A DNA stretch of 64,000 nucleotides, taken from contig DATKMK010000001.1 in the NCBI GenBank assembly GCA_035541895.1, forward strand, positions 48,899 through 112,898. The letters run 5' to 3'. The first letter of the stretch is position 1. Each line of letters opens with the position of its first letter. Below, in pieces: positions 1-8,463 of the stretch. Origin of the DNA: DATKMK01 sp035541895. GTDB taxonomy: Bacteria; Desulfobacterota; Binatia; HRBIN30; JACQVA1. The position numbers and the translations under genes were made by a program. The notes under the pieces were generated by a model that saw nothing but the letters and a program-made list of their open reading frames with translations, searched no databases and had not been told where the DNA came from.

Positions 1-1
1 G

Positions 2-919
2 GCATCGGCTGAACAAGGGGTCATCGCTGGCACCGATCTGGGGTTTGTTGGTCCGCTCAAGGAGCTCAAGGACCGCACGACCACCGGTGGTGTGCTTGGC
101 CCGTTCGCCGGATACATGTTCAACTCGTATCTCGGCGCGGTTGCCCAAGTGGATTTGTTGGGTTTGCCAACCAAGGATCGCATCGGAGTTGGTGATAACG
201 ACACGGCGTGGGCTTTGGGTGCGCACGCTGGTCCCCGCGTTGCGTTGCCATTCGGGGGCGGCGAACTCTACGCGACCTATCAAGCCGGTGTCTTTACGGG
301 TTTGGCGCCGCAGTCTCCGATCGATGGAACGTCGTGGGGCTACTCGACCGGCGGCGGAATAAACGCGCGGGTTACCGATCAGCTTCTGATCGGTGCGTCA
401 CTGCGTTACAACCGTCTCGATCAACGGGCAACTGGCAGCAACGGCACGCGTGACGATGTCCAGTATCTCATCGGCGCGCTGAGCGTGGTCTACAATGCGG
501 TCCCGGCTCCGCCGGCGCCACCACCGGCGCCGAAGCCGGTTGCTCAGGCCGAACCAGCGCCGCCGCCTCCGGCAAAGAAGAAAATCGTTCTCCGTGGCGT
601 CAACTTCGATTTCGACAAATCCAATATCCGGGCCGACGCCCGGCCGGTGTTGGACGAAGCGATTGCGACGTTGAAGGCCGAAGGCACGGTTACCATCGTG
701 GCCGAGGGTCACACCGACAGCCGCGGCACCGACGAATACAACCAAGCGCTGTCGCTGCGACGAGCAAAATCGGTGCGCGACTACTTGGTCGCCGGCGGCA
801 TCGCCGCGAACCGCATCAGCGTCGAAGGCTTCGGGGAATCGCAACCAGTGGCTGACAACAAGACCGATGACGGGCGCGCCCAAAACCGCCGCGTCGAATT
901 GCGTATCCGTAGCGAGTGA
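2..919 (+). CDS. OmpA-family outer membrane protein, 5' truncated
   Basis: The reading frame is already open at the first bases of the window, so the N-terminus lies upstream; 305 residues are visible. The first 160 or so residues look like part of an outer-membrane beta-barrel (alternating Gly/aromatic pattern). A Pro/Ala-rich linker (about residues 165-190) follows, and then a C-terminal OmpA peptidoglycan-binding domain with 'FDFDKSNIRADA', 'EGHTDSRGTDEYN', 'LSLRRAKSV' and 'NRRVELRI'. OmpA domains tether the outer membrane to peptidoglycan through the conserved Asp and Arg of TD..G../NRRVE, both present. A GC-rich hairpin follows the stop codon. Which OmpA subfamily the barrel belongs to cannot be judged without its start. 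Confidence 0.93.
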   Translation, partial: ASAEQGVIAGTDLGFVGPLKELKDRTTTGGVLGPFAGYMFNSYLGAVAQVDLLGLPTKDRIGVGDNDTAWALGAHAGPRVALPFGGGELYATYQAGVFTGLAPQSPIDGTSWGYSTGGGINARVTDQLLIGASLRYNRLDQRATGSNGTRDDVQYLIGALSVVYNAVPAPPAPPPAPKPVAQAEPAPPPPAKKKIVLRGVNFDFDKSNIRADARPVLDEAIATLKAEGTVTIVAEGHTDSRGTDEYNQALSLRRAKSVRDYLVAGGIAANRISVEGFGESQPVADNKTDDGRAQNRRVELRIRSE

Positions 920-937
920 GAGCGAAACGTTGAACGC

Positions 938-980
938 CGCGACGCCGGCGCGGGCTTGCGAGTGCCGCACCGGCGTCGCG
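938..980 (+). terminator. GC-rich stem-loop after the OmpA gene
   Basis: Eleven bases at 938-948 (CGCGACGCCGG) pair perfectly with 970-980 across a 21-nt loop, 18 nt after the OmpA stop codon. There is no T-run, so it may be a Rho-dependent terminator or mRNA-stabilising hairpin rather than a classical intrinsic terminator. Confidence 0.5.
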
Positions 981-1021
981 CGGTGAAACCGATCCGACCA
1001 TAGATTATCTGACTCAAGCGT

Positions 1022-1675
1022 ATGTGGACCGCCAAGCAAAAGCTGCGGATTCCACCGCCGGAAGAATCGTTGCCCGGTCGAGTGGAGCGCATGTCTGTCC
1101 CGCACGCTCACTTCGTGCTGGGCACGCAATTGGAGCCCCCGTTTCCGGCGGGAACCGAGCTGGCGCTGTTCGGCATGGGCTGCTTCTGGGGAGCCGAACG
1201 CAAGTTCTGGCAGGTCTCCGGCGTCTACTCGACGTCCGTCGGCTACGCAGCCGGGAGCACGCCGAATCCAACCTACCGAGAGGTTTGCTCCGGGCTCACC
1301 GGCCACAATGAAGTGGTGCGCGTCGTCTTCGATCCGAAGACCGTTACTTACGAATCGCTGCTGAAGGTCTTTTGGGAGAACCACGACCCGACGCAGGGCA
1401 TGCGCCAGGGCAACGATGTCGGCACCCAGTATCGCTCGGGGATTTACTACTACGGGGACGGGCAGCGTGACGCCGCCGAAGCGTCTCGTGTCTCCTACCA
1501 ACCCGTGTTGACCGCTGCCGGCTACGAATCGATCACCACTGAAATCCTCGCCGCTCCGGAATTCTACTACGCGGAAGAGTACCACCAACAATACTTGGCA
1601 AAGAACCCAGCCGGGTACTGCGGCCTCGGGGGCACCGGAGTCAGCTGTCCGATCGGACTGGCTCCAGCCGCGTAA
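1022..1675 (+). CDS. msrA: peptide-methionine (S)-S-oxide reductase MsrA
   Basis: Cytoplasmic repair enzyme that reduces methionine-S-sulfoxide in proteins. The 217-residue protein has the catalytic 'GMGCFWGAE' motif with the nucleophilic Cys at about residue 55, the 'VGYAAG' and 'HNEVV' segments, 'FWENHDPTQGMRQGNDVGTQ', and a C-terminal Cys pair in 'YCGLGGTGVSC' that would act as resolving cysteines. The first ATG is preferred because the family commonly has an N-terminal extension of the type 'MPTPE.ALPGR...', and here residues 10-20 read 'IPPPEESLPGR'. There is no strong ribosome site. It stands alone between the OmpA gene and mscL on the same strand. Family assignment is secure. Confidence 0.96.
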   Translation: MWTAKQKLRIPPPEESLPGRVERMSVPHAHFVLGTQLEPPFPAGTELALFGMGCFWGAERKFWQVSGVYSTSVGYAAGSTPNPTYREVCSGLTGHNEVVRVVFDPKTVTYESLLKVFWENHDPTQGMRQGNDVGTQYRSGIYYYGDGQRDAAEASRVSYQPVLTAAGYESITTEILAAPEFYYAEEYHQQYLAKNPAGYCGLGGTGVSCPIGLAPAA

Positions 1676-1774
1676 CGTCGCCGACGGCGAAGCCGATTCC
1701 GACGCTTGCGTCATGGCTCGGTTCCGTTAGGCTGCGTCGGACCGGAAGCGCGGCGCTTCAAAAGGAGGGCAGTG

Positions 1775-2215
1775 ATGTTCAAAGAATTCAAGGAATTCGC
1801 CATGCGCGGCAACGTGCTCGACATGGCGATCGGCGTCATCATCGGTGCGGCCTTCGGGAAGATCGTTACCTCGTTTGTCAACGACATCCTCATGCCGCCG
1901 TTCGGTCTCTTGCTTGGCAAAGTGGATTTCTCGAACTTGTTCGTCTCATTGTCCGACCAATCGTATCCGAACTTGAGCGCCGCGAAGGCTGCGGGCGCGG
2001 CGACGTTGAACTACGGATTGTTCCTCAATACGGTGTTGGATTTCTTGATCGTCGCGTTCGCGATTTTTCTCCTCATCAAACAAGTCAATCGCTTCATAAA
2101 GCCGCCGGCTCCGGCTCCCGCGCCGACGACTAAGGAATGCCCATTTTGCATCGCATCGATTCCGTTGAAGGCGACCCGCTGTCCTCACTGTACCTCTGAG
2201 CTGCGGGCGGCCTAG
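1775..2215 (+). CDS. mscL: large-conductance mechanosensitive channel MscL with zinc-ribbon tail
   Basis: Inner-membrane channel opened by membrane tension, protecting against osmotic downshock. The start at 1775 is chosen because AGGAGG sits at 1763-1768 and the protein then begins 'MFKEFKEFAMRGNVLDMAIGV', the standard MscL N-terminus; the longer frame upstream is spurious. There are two membrane helices (about residues 15-45 and 80-105) of a 146-residue protein. The C-terminus carries a Pro-rich linker and a CxxC...CxxC pair ('CPFC' and 'CPHC'), a small zinc-ribbon-like tail found in a subset of MscL proteins. Single-gene unit. Confidence 0.96.
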   Translation: MFKEFKEFAMRGNVLDMAIGVIIGAAFGKIVTSFVNDILMPPFGLLLGKVDFSNLFVSLSDQSYPNLSAAKAAGAATLNYGLFLNTVLDFLIVAFAIFLLIKQVNRFIKPPAPAPAPTTKECPFCIASIPLKATRCPHCTSELRAA

Positions 2216-2292
2216 TTGCGCTGTTCTCATCGATGTCGTGAGCATCCCGTGGCCCGCCCACATCCCGCGCTTTTCATTCAGGAGGCCTGTTC

Positions 2293-3114
2293 GTGCGTCA
2301 ATTCGTTGGTGTCGTCGTGCTTGCTGCCGTCGTGTTCTCAGCCTTGGGCGCACGAGCCCAGAGCGATTCCGGCGTCGGCATTGTCGTGCTGAAGGAACAC
2401 GGGGTCGGCAGCCCGGCCCTCGCACAACCTTATCTCGATCGATTCGTTGCGATGGCGGCAGAGGAAAACGATTGGGTCTCGGCTAGCGGCCGATATTTCA
2501 CCAGCCGTCCAGCGGCCGAGGCGTTCATCCAGGCGCAGAAGCCACACTACGGCATTTTCTCACTCGCCGCGTTCCTCGCCCTGAAGGAGAAGTATCATTT
2601 CGAGGTGATCGGGCAGGTTGCGGTATCGCTGGTCGGCGGACGGCAGTACGCGCTGATCAGCAAAACGGCGACGAGTCTGGCAGAATGCAAGGGGAATCCG
2701 CTCGCCAGCGATCATGTCGATGATCCGCGTTTCATTGAACGCGTCGTCGCCGCGGGACAATTCAAGCTTGCGGACTTCAAGCTCGAACCGACCCAGCGTC
2801 CCCTCCAAACGATCAAGAAGGTGTTGAGCGACGAAGTGCTGTGTGCATTGGTCGATGATGCGCAGGTCGCCGAATTGAGCCACATCGAGGGTGCCGATGG
2901 CGTGCGAACGGTGTGGAAGAGTGCGGAGCTTCCACCGATGGCGGTGGTAGCATTTCCATCGGCGCCGACCGCTGAGCGGAAGAAATTTCAAGACAAGCTC
3001 GACGACGTCTGCGACCATAACGAGCATGGGGTGTGCGGGGAGGTCGGAATCGTTTCGCTCCACCTCGCGAGCGCGGCGGACTATGGCGCCGTGTTGATGG
3101 CCTATGGCAAATGA
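2293..3114 (+). CDS. PhnD-like periplasmic substrate-binding protein
   Basis: GTG start, 273 residues, with AGGAGG nearby at about 2280. A signal peptide (hydrophobic residues 5-18, cleavage after 'GARA') precedes a type-2 periplasmic-binding fold: 'GIVVLKEHG', 'HYGIFSLAAFLAL', 'SLAECKGNPLASDHVDDP' and 'KKVLSDEVLCALVDDAQV'. This pattern resembles the PhnD/SsuA-like phosphate/phosphonate-binding superfamily. No ABC permease or ATPase is adjacent, so it may be a stand-alone sensor or orphan binding protein. It overlaps the next gene by 11 bp, suggesting translational coupling. The ligand is unknown. Confidence 0.75.
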   Translation: MRQFVGVVVLAAVVFSALGARAQSDSGVGIVVLKEHGVGSPALAQPYLDRFVAMAAEENDWVSASGRYFTSRPAAEAFIQAQKPHYGIFSLAAFLALKEKYHFEVIGQVAVSLVGGRQYALISKTATSLAECKGNPLASDHVDDPRFIERVVAAGQFKLADFKLEPTQRPLQTIKKVLSDEVLCALVDDAQVAELSHIEGADGVRTVWKSAELPPMAVVAFPSAPTAERKKFQDKLDDVCDHNEHGVCGEVGIVSLHLASAADYGAVLMAYGK

Positions 3115-3778
3115 GATGACGCTAACGTGGATGCGGCCGTACGCGCTGCTGCTCGTCGCGACGGTCTTTTCGATCGCTGGGTGCGCGCCGCGCAAGCCGG
3201 CGCATCATGAGTTGATCGTCGCCGACGGGGACATCCTGGCGCTGTCGGATTCGCTCGAGGCACTGATCGGCGACGGACGCGATACCCCGGCCGATCGCGA
3301 GTACGCGTACGAGATCGCTCACCGACGCACCGACGACACGGCCTCGGTCCAGTTTGCGCGCGCCGCCATCACCGGCCGACTGGTGCAGCAGAAAGGACTG
3401 CTGGCGGCAGACTTGGTCTCGGACATCGAACGCTCGGCGCGCCGCAGCCGCGAGCTCGACCCGAATTTTCGCAACGGGGCAGCAACCCGACTGCTTGGCA
3501 CCTTGTACGTGATGGCGCCGGCGCCGTTGCTTCAGCACGGCGATTCGGAAACCGGCGTCGAACTGCTCGAAGGCTTGGCGGAAGCCCGTCCCGATGTTCC
3601 CGAAAATCGTCTGCGCCTGGCCGAAGCATACATTGCCCTCTCCGATCCCGATCCCGCGCGCTCACACCTGTGCTTTTGTCTCGAACACATCGGCGCGCTG
3701 CGCCGCGACGATCAACAGTTGCTCGCGCAACTCATCGCCAACGTGGGAGCCCCCGACTGCAGCCGCACCAAACCCTGA
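3104..3778 (+). CDS. TPR-like lipoprotein, possibly TatT-like
   Basis: 224 residues if started at 3104 (overlapping the previous gene by 11 bp); a second ATG at 3116, just after that gene's stop, is equally possible. The N-terminus is a lipoprotein signal peptide with lipobox 'SIAGC'. The rest is Ala/Arg/Leu-rich and helical, with repeat-like segments such as 'ENRLRLAEAYIALSDPDPA' that look like degenerate TPR helices. The pattern is reminiscent of TatT-type TRAP-transporter accessory lipoproteins, which fits an upstream binding-protein gene, but that link is inference. Confidence 0.6.
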   Translation: MANEMTLTWMRPYALLLVATVFSIAGCAPRKPAHHELIVADGDILALSDSLEALIGDGRDTPADREYAYEIAHRRTDDTASVQFARAAITGRLVQQKGLLAADLVSDIERSARRSRELDPNFRNGAATRLLGTLYVMAPAPLLQHGDSETGVELLEGLAEARPDVPENRLRLAEAYIALSDPDPARSHLCFCLEHIGALRRDDQQLLAQLIANVGAPDCSRTKP

Positions 3779-3818
3779 CCCGGCGGCCGCCGTTCTCGTT
3801 GGCGGCGTCGAACGGCTG

Positions 3819-5057
3819 ATGTACAGTGCGCGGTCGATGGCCGCGGATCACGACACGGCGTTGCCGCGACGGATTGGGCGTTTCGTCGGCGTGACGATCC
3901 GCCGGTTCTACGCGGATGAGTGCCTGCTGCACGCCTCGGCCTTGACCTACACCTCGCTGCTGTCGTTGGTCCCGATCTTGGCCTTGATGTTTGCGGTCCT
4001 CAAAGGCCTGGGTGTGCAACGGCGGCTTGAGCCGTTGCTGTTGTCGCAGTTGTCGCTCAGTCCAGACGTGACTCAGAGCGTGCTCACGTACATCGATCGC
4101 ACCAACGTCGGTACGCTCGGAGCGCTCGGCGCGGTTGCGCTGATCGGCACGGTGCTCTCGGTACTCGGCAGCATCGAACGCAGCTTCAACCACATCTGGC
4201 GCGTGCATCACGGTCGCACGTGGTGGCGCAAAGCCACCGACTACGTCAGCACGGTATTGTTGACCCCGTTTCTGCTGCTCGCCGCGGTGGCATTGACCTC
4301 ATCTGCGCAGGAACAACGGCTGTTGCGCTGGCTGCTGGAACAGCAATACATCGGACCGGTTGCGCTTCAACTCTTGAGCCACGCGCCGATTTTCTTCAAC
4401 ATCGTCGCCATCGGCATTCTCTACGGTGTGATGCCCAATCGCCGGCCGCATCTGCCGGCGCTCGCGGTCGGCGCCGTCGTCGCCGGCTGTGTCTGGCAAG
4501 TGGTGCAGCGCGAGTACGTCGCGCTGCAAATCGGCGTCGCGCGCTACAACGCTATCTACGGGGCGCTCGCACAGTTGCCGGTCACGCTGGTGTGGATCTA
4601 CGTGAGTTGGGCCGTTGTGCTGGCCGGCGCGGAAATGGCGGCGGTGTGCGAGTTCGGCGTCGAGGCCAGCGGCACCGGCCGCTTCGCCCCGCGGTCGCTG
4701 ATCGCGCTCCATCTGCTGCTCGACGCCGCAGATCGCTTCCGAATCGGCGGCGGTCCGGTCGACGCCGTCGCGGTTGCGCGGAGACTGCAGCTCAATACGA
4801 CCCTCGTAGCCGAAACCGCCGCACAGCTCCGCGACGCAGGCTTGTTGGCCGTCATTGAGGGCCGGCACGACGCCTACATCCTGGCGCGGGATCCGTCGAC
4901 GATCGTTCTGGACGACGTGGTCACGTTGATCGACGCCGCTGCAATCCCACCGAAATGCGATGCCCGCGTCCGTTCGGTACTGGAGACCGCGAACACCGCT
5001 GGTAAGGCTGCGTTGCGCGGCCGGACGCTTGCCACGATGCTTGACGCCCGCGTGTGA
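3819..5057 (+). CDS. YihY/BrkB-family inner membrane protein
   Basis: Integral membrane protein of 412 residues; the start is uncertain between ATG 3819 and ATG 3837, neither with a clear ribosome site. The BrkB/YihY signature is evident: 'ECLLHASALTYTSLLSLVPILA', then 'GTVLSVLGSIERSFNHIWRV', 'RTWWRKATDYVS', 'YGVMPNRRPH', and 'YGALAQLPVTLVWIYVSW'. Six hydrophobic segments lie in residues 30-280. A cytoplasmic C-terminal tail of about 130 residues follows and looks like a winged-helix-type domain ('VDAVAVARRL', 'LVAETAAQLRDAGLLAV'), a common addition in this family. The family (once called ribonuclease BN) has no settled biochemical role. Confidence 0.88.
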   Translation: MYSARSMAADHDTALPRRIGRFVGVTIRRFYADECLLHASALTYTSLLSLVPILALMFAVLKGLGVQRRLEPLLLSQLSLSPDVTQSVLTYIDRTNVGTLGALGAVALIGTVLSVLGSIERSFNHIWRVHHGRTWWRKATDYVSTVLLTPFLLLAAVALTSSAQEQRLLRWLLEQQYIGPVALQLLSHAPIFFNIVAIGILYGVMPNRRPHLPALAVGAVVAGCVWQVVQREYVALQIGVARYNAIYGALAQLPVTLVWIYVSWAVVLAGAEMAAVCEFGVEASGTGRFAPRSLIALHLLLDAADRFRIGGGPVDAVAVARRLQLNTTLVAETAAQLRDAGLLAVIEGRHDAYILARDPSTIVLDDVVTLIDAAAIPPKCDARVRSVLETANTAGKAALRGRTLATMLDARV

Positions 5058-5122
5058 GACCTTCGCGCGCGCCGCCCAGGCATCCGTCAGCCAATCCACT
5101 GACATCGATCATACCGCCCGTC

Positions 5123-5136
5123 CTACCGGTCGGTAG
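5123..5136. promoter_or_regulatory. perfect dyad, candidate TetR-type operator
   Basis: CTACCG-GT-CGGTAG is a perfect 14-bp inverted repeat 28 bp upstream of the acyl-CoA dehydrogenase start. Size, symmetry and CGGTxG-like half-sites resemble operators of TetR-family repressors that control fatty-acid or hydrophobic-compound operons. No TetR gene is in the window, so the regulator would act in trans. Confidence 0.5.
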
Positions 5137-5163
5137 ATTGGCCTCCAAGGGCAGGAGGCCGAA

Positions 5164-6369
5164 ATGCCGTTGACGGATATCGAGGTGTCGCTCACTGACC
5201 AGGAGCGGGAAATCCGTGCGACCGCTCATCGCTTCGCGGAAGAGGTGTTGCGTCCGGTCGGCCAGATACTTGATCGCCTGCCCGACCCGGCCGACGTCAT
5301 CGCGCCGACGTCGCCGCTGTGGGATGCGTTCAAGAAGCACGCGGCACTCAATCTCGACGCGCTCGACTACGCCGGCGGCGAGCTGACGCCGCTCGAACGG
5401 ACCCGGCTGCGATTCATCGTGAGCGAAGAAATGGGCTGGGGCGATTCCGGCTTGGCGATCAGCCTCGGCGTCGCCGGCTTCCACAAGATGTTCGCGCAGA
5501 TGTCGGGACGCCCCGCCCTGATGGAGCGCTACGGTGGCGCGGACAACCGGGACATCGGATGCTGGGCGGTCACCGAACCAGATCACGGAAGCGATTCGTT
5601 GACCGTGACCGAGCGCCACTTCGGCGATCCCAAGCTCAAAGCCAATTGCACCGCGCAGCGCGATGGCGACGAGTACGTCGTCAACGGCCAGAAATCGGCG
5701 TGGGTCTCGGACGGTACCATCGCAACCGTGGCGACGCTGTTTTGCACGGTCGATCCCAGTCAAGGATTCAAAGGCGGCGGCGTCTGCCTGGTGCCACTCG
5801 ACCTCCCGGGCGTCTCGCGCGGCAAGCCACTCGACAAGCTCGGTCAGCGCGCGCTCAACCAAGGCGAGATCTTTTTCGACAATGTGCGGATTCCGGCCGA
5901 CTACATGATCGTCGGCCCGGAGGTGTACTCGACCGTGGTCGAAGGCGTGCTCACGATGGCGAACGCCGCTATGGGCGCCATCTTCGTCGGCTTGGCGCGT
6001 GCGGCATTGGAACTCGCGCTGGCCTACGCGAAGGAACGGGTGCAAGGCGGCGTGCCGATCTTCGAACACCAGAGCGTCAAAGCGCGCCTGTTCAAGATGT
6101 TCATGCAAGTCGAAGCCGCGCGCTCGCTGGCCTGGCGCGTGATGCTCTACAACAGTACCAACCCGCCTCTGGTGCAGTACTCGATCGCGTCGAAAGTCTT
6201 CTGCACCAACACCGCCTTCGAGGTCGCAAGCGGCGCGCTGCAGATTTTCGGCGGCAACGGCCTGACGCGCGAATATCCGATCGAAAAAATGCTTCGTGAT
6301 GCTCGCGCGTCGATGATCGAAGACGGCTGCAACGATGTGCTTAGTCTGGTCGGGGCCGCGAAACTGTAG
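5164..6369 (+). CDS. acyl-CoA dehydrogenase
   Basis: FAD enzyme for alpha,beta-dehydrogenation of an acyl-CoA; 401 residues, normal for the family, with GGAGG just upstream of the ATG. Characteristic blocks are 'CWAVTEPDHGSDS' (FAD/substrate loop), 'NGQKSAWVSDGTIA', 'FFDNVRIP' and the C-terminal 'FGGNGLTREYPIEKMLRDA'. Where many members have 'YEGT' with the catalytic Glu, this protein reads 'IEDGCND', so the base may be Asp or the neighbouring Glu; other subfamilies also vary here. First gene of a plus-strand operon of acyl-CoA metabolism (to 12852), just behind a dyad operator. Substrate chain length cannot be told. Confidence 0.93.
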   Translation: MPLTDIEVSLTDQEREIRATAHRFAEEVLRPVGQILDRLPDPADVIAPTSPLWDAFKKHAALNLDALDYAGGELTPLERTRLRFIVSEEMGWGDSGLAISLGVAGFHKMFAQMSGRPALMERYGGADNRDIGCWAVTEPDHGSDSLTVTERHFGDPKLKANCTAQRDGDEYVVNGQKSAWVSDGTIATVATLFCTVDPSQGFKGGGVCLVPLDLPGVSRGKPLDKLGQRALNQGEIFFDNVRIPADYMIVGPEVYSTVVEGVLTMANAAMGAIFVGLARAALELALAYAKERVQGGVPIFEHQSVKARLFKMFMQVEAARSLAWRVMLYNSTNPPLVQYSIASKVFCTNTAFEVASGALQIFGGNGLTREYPIEKMLRDARASMIEDGCNDVLSLVGAAKL

Positions 6370-6383
6370 CCAAGGAGACCGCG

Positions 6384-7172
6384 ATGGAACTGCGTGAAGT
6401 GATTGGACGCCGGCGCTCGATTCGCTTTCTGCTGCCTTATAAACCGGTCGAGCCCGAGAAAATCCAATGCATGCTCGAAGCCGCGCGACTGGCTTCACAT
6501 TGGGGCAACGTCAACAGTCTGCGCGCGGTCGTGGTCTTCCGTGACCGCGCGTCGAAGGACGTCGTCGACTCGCTGGTGGCGCCGATCGCGGGATTCCAGA
6601 TCCGCCTCGCTCCGGTGGTGATCGTCTGGTACATCGACGTGTCCGCCGTGGATGACCAATCCAATCGCCTGCGCGAGCTGCTGGCGGCGGGCGCACTCGG
6701 CTTCGGCGAGGGCAAGACAGAGGCGTTGGAAAAGCAATTGATCCCGATCTTCGACAACATCCGCGAACACCTCAAGCAACCCGGGCTGGGTGAAGTCGAT
6801 TGCGGCCAGGGCATCGCGCAGGCGACCTTGATGGCGTACGAGTTGGGACTCGGTACCTGCTGTCTCGGTTCGCCCAACCTCGATCAGATCCGCATCAACC
6901 TCGGTCTGCCCGATTGCTGCCGCGTCCTGTTGTTACAGACGGTTGGATATCCGGCCGAAAGCCCGGAAGCCGGCGGGCAGCGACCGCGGTTGCCATTCGA
7001 AACGCTCTTTCACATGAACCGCTACGGCACGGCGTTCCCGCGCGATCCGCAAGTGGTGCGCGAACTGCGCGACGACAAGATGATTCAAGATGCCGCGCCG
7101 TTGCCGTGGCGCGAGGAGGAACTGAACTACTTGAAACACGCGCTCGGCATTAAGGGGCACGGGCTGATCTGA
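6384..7172 (+). CDS. nitroreductase-family FMN oxidoreductase
   Basis: 262 residues, starting 14 bp after the dehydrogenase with AAGGAGA upstream of the ATG. The nitroreductase pattern is 'ELREVIGRRRSIRFLLPYKP' at the N-terminus (Arg residues that bind FMN phosphate), 'LEAARLASHWGNVNS', then 'GQGIAQATLMAYELGLGTCC' and 'ILLQTVGYPAE'-like sequence (here 'VLLLQTVGYPAESPE'). Such proteins use FMN and NAD(P)H for two-electron reductions of diverse substrates. Its place between a dehydrogenase and a thiolase suggests a step on an unsaturated or nitro/quinone-like substrate in the same pathway; this is inference. Confidence 0.88.
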   Translation: MELREVIGRRRSIRFLLPYKPVEPEKIQCMLEAARLASHWGNVNSLRAVVVFRDRASKDVVDSLVAPIAGFQIRLAPVVIVWYIDVSAVDDQSNRLRELLAAGALGFGEGKTEALEKQLIPIFDNIREHLKQPGLGEVDCGQGIAQATLMAYELGLGTCCLGSPNLDQIRINLGLPDCCRVLLLQTVGYPAESPEAGGQRPRLPFETLFHMNRYGTAFPRDPQVVRELRDDKMIQDAAPLPWREEELNYLKHALGIKGHGLI

Positions 7173-7209
7173 GCGGAAACTCCGCGACTCGCGGGGAGAG
7201 GGACGAACG

Positions 7210-8442
7210 ATGCGCTTCAACGCAGTGATTGCCGGGGTCGGGATGACCCAATTCGGAAAGCACATGGACACCGGCCTCAAGGCGCTCGGCGCCGCCGCGA
7301 TTCAAGCGGCGGTGGCGGATGCCGGGATCGAGGCGCGTGACCTCGAAGCCGCCTTCGTCGGCAACGCCGCCGCCGGGCTCGTCACCGGCCAGGAATGCAT
7401 CCGCGGCCAAGTGATCCTGCGCGGAATCGGCATTGGGCGCATTCCGGTGGTGAACGTCGAGAACGCCTGCGCCAGCGCGTCGACCGCCCTCAATCAAGCC
7501 TGCGCGATGGTGTCGGCCGGCTTCTACGACGTGGTGCTCGCGCTCGGCGTCGAGAAGCTCTACCACCCCGACAAACGCAAGAGCTTCGCCGCCTTCAGCG
7601 GCGCGGTCGACGTCGAGATGATGAGCGGACTGCTCGCCGCCCTGAGCGAAAGCGCCAAAGCCCAGGGCGCCGAAACTGCCGGCGGCGGCGCCGGCGAGAA
7701 GCGCTCGATGTTCATGGACATCTACGCCGCGGCGGCGCGCGCGCACATGCATCGCTACGGCACCACCGTCGAGCAATTCGCCGCCATCGCCGCGAAGAAT
7801 TCATACCACGGCAGTTTGAATCCGCGCGCCCAGTTCCGCGACGTGTTGACGGTTGCCGATGTGCTCGCCGCTCCGATGATCGCCGAGCCGCTGACGCGTC
7901 CGATGTGCTCGCCGATCGGCGACGGCGCTGCCGCCGCGGTAGTGATCAGCGAGCGCAAAGCCCGCGCCCTCGGCTTGCGCAACCCGGTTCGGGTTGTCTC
8001 CAGCGTGCTGCACTCGGGCTGGGATCACGGCGCCGACGAGCCGGGCACGGTCGAAGTGTGCGCGCAAGAGGCCTACGCCGAAGCGGGCGTGGGGCCGCAG
8101 GACGTCCAGGTCATCGAGTGTCACGACGCGTCGGCGCCCGCTGAACTCATGGCGTACGAGTCGCTGGGTCTATGCGAGAAAGGCGAGGGCGGCCGTCTGG
8201 TCGATTCCGGTGCCACCAAACTCGGCGGGCGCCTGCCGGTGAACGTGTCGGGCGGCTTGCTGCGCAAGGGGCACCCCGTGGGCGCGACGGGCATCGCCCA
8301 GATCGTCGAGCTGACCGAGCAGTTGCAGGGCCGCTGCGGGGCGCGGCAAGTTGCGAACGCGCGGGTTGCGCTCGCCCACAACGGCGGCGGCGCGATCGGC
8401 ACCGACGCAGCGGCCATGTGTGTGACCATCCTGATACGGTGA
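7210..8442 (+). CDS. thiolase-family / SCP-x-type lipid-transfer acetyl-CoA acyltransferase
   Basis: 410 residues. The nucleophilic Cys lies in 'VENACASASTALNQA' (about residue 89); the second active-site segments are 'ECHDASAPAELMAYESLGL' and 'GGLLRKGHPVGATGIAQI' (catalytic His), with 'ALAHNGGG' near the end. The His motif 'KGHPxGATG' and the pattern 'HDASAPAE' match the SCP-x/lipid-transfer branch of thiolases rather than FadA ('NGGAIALGHPLG'). It should cleave or condense beta-ketoacyl-CoA, often of branched or sterol-side-chain type. Located in the operon between the nitroreductase and the acyl-CoA ligase. Confidence 0.9.
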   Translation: MRFNAVIAGVGMTQFGKHMDTGLKALGAAAIQAAVADAGIEARDLEAAFVGNAAAGLVTGQECIRGQVILRGIGIGRIPVVNVENACASASTALNQACAMVSAGFYDVVLALGVEKLYHPDKRKSFAAFSGAVDVEMMSGLLAALSESAKAQGAETAGGGAGEKRSMFMDIYAAAARAHMHRYGTTVEQFAAIAAKNSYHGSLNPRAQFRDVLTVADVLAAPMIAEPLTRPMCSPIGDGAAAAVVISERKARALGLRNPVRVVSSVLHSGWDHGADEPGTVEVCAQEAYAEAGVGPQDVQVIECHDASAPAELMAYESLGLCEKGEGGRLVDSGATKLGGRLPVNVSGGLLRKGHPVGATGIAQIVELTEQLQGRCGARQVANARVALAHNGGGAIGTDAAAMCVTILIR

Positions 8443-8463
8443 GCCGCGAACCGGAGGCGCCTC

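Noticed and set aside
398..1714. 438-codon minus-strand frame opposite the OmpA and msrA genes
   Set aside because: Arg/Ala-rich shadow frame; both genes on the plus strand have clear family motifs.
4921..6498. 525-codon minus-strand frame opposite the acyl-CoA dehydrogenase
   Set aside because: Complement of a gene with conserved dehydrogenase motifs; composition is His/Arg/Gly-rich as typical of antisense frames in high-GC DNA.
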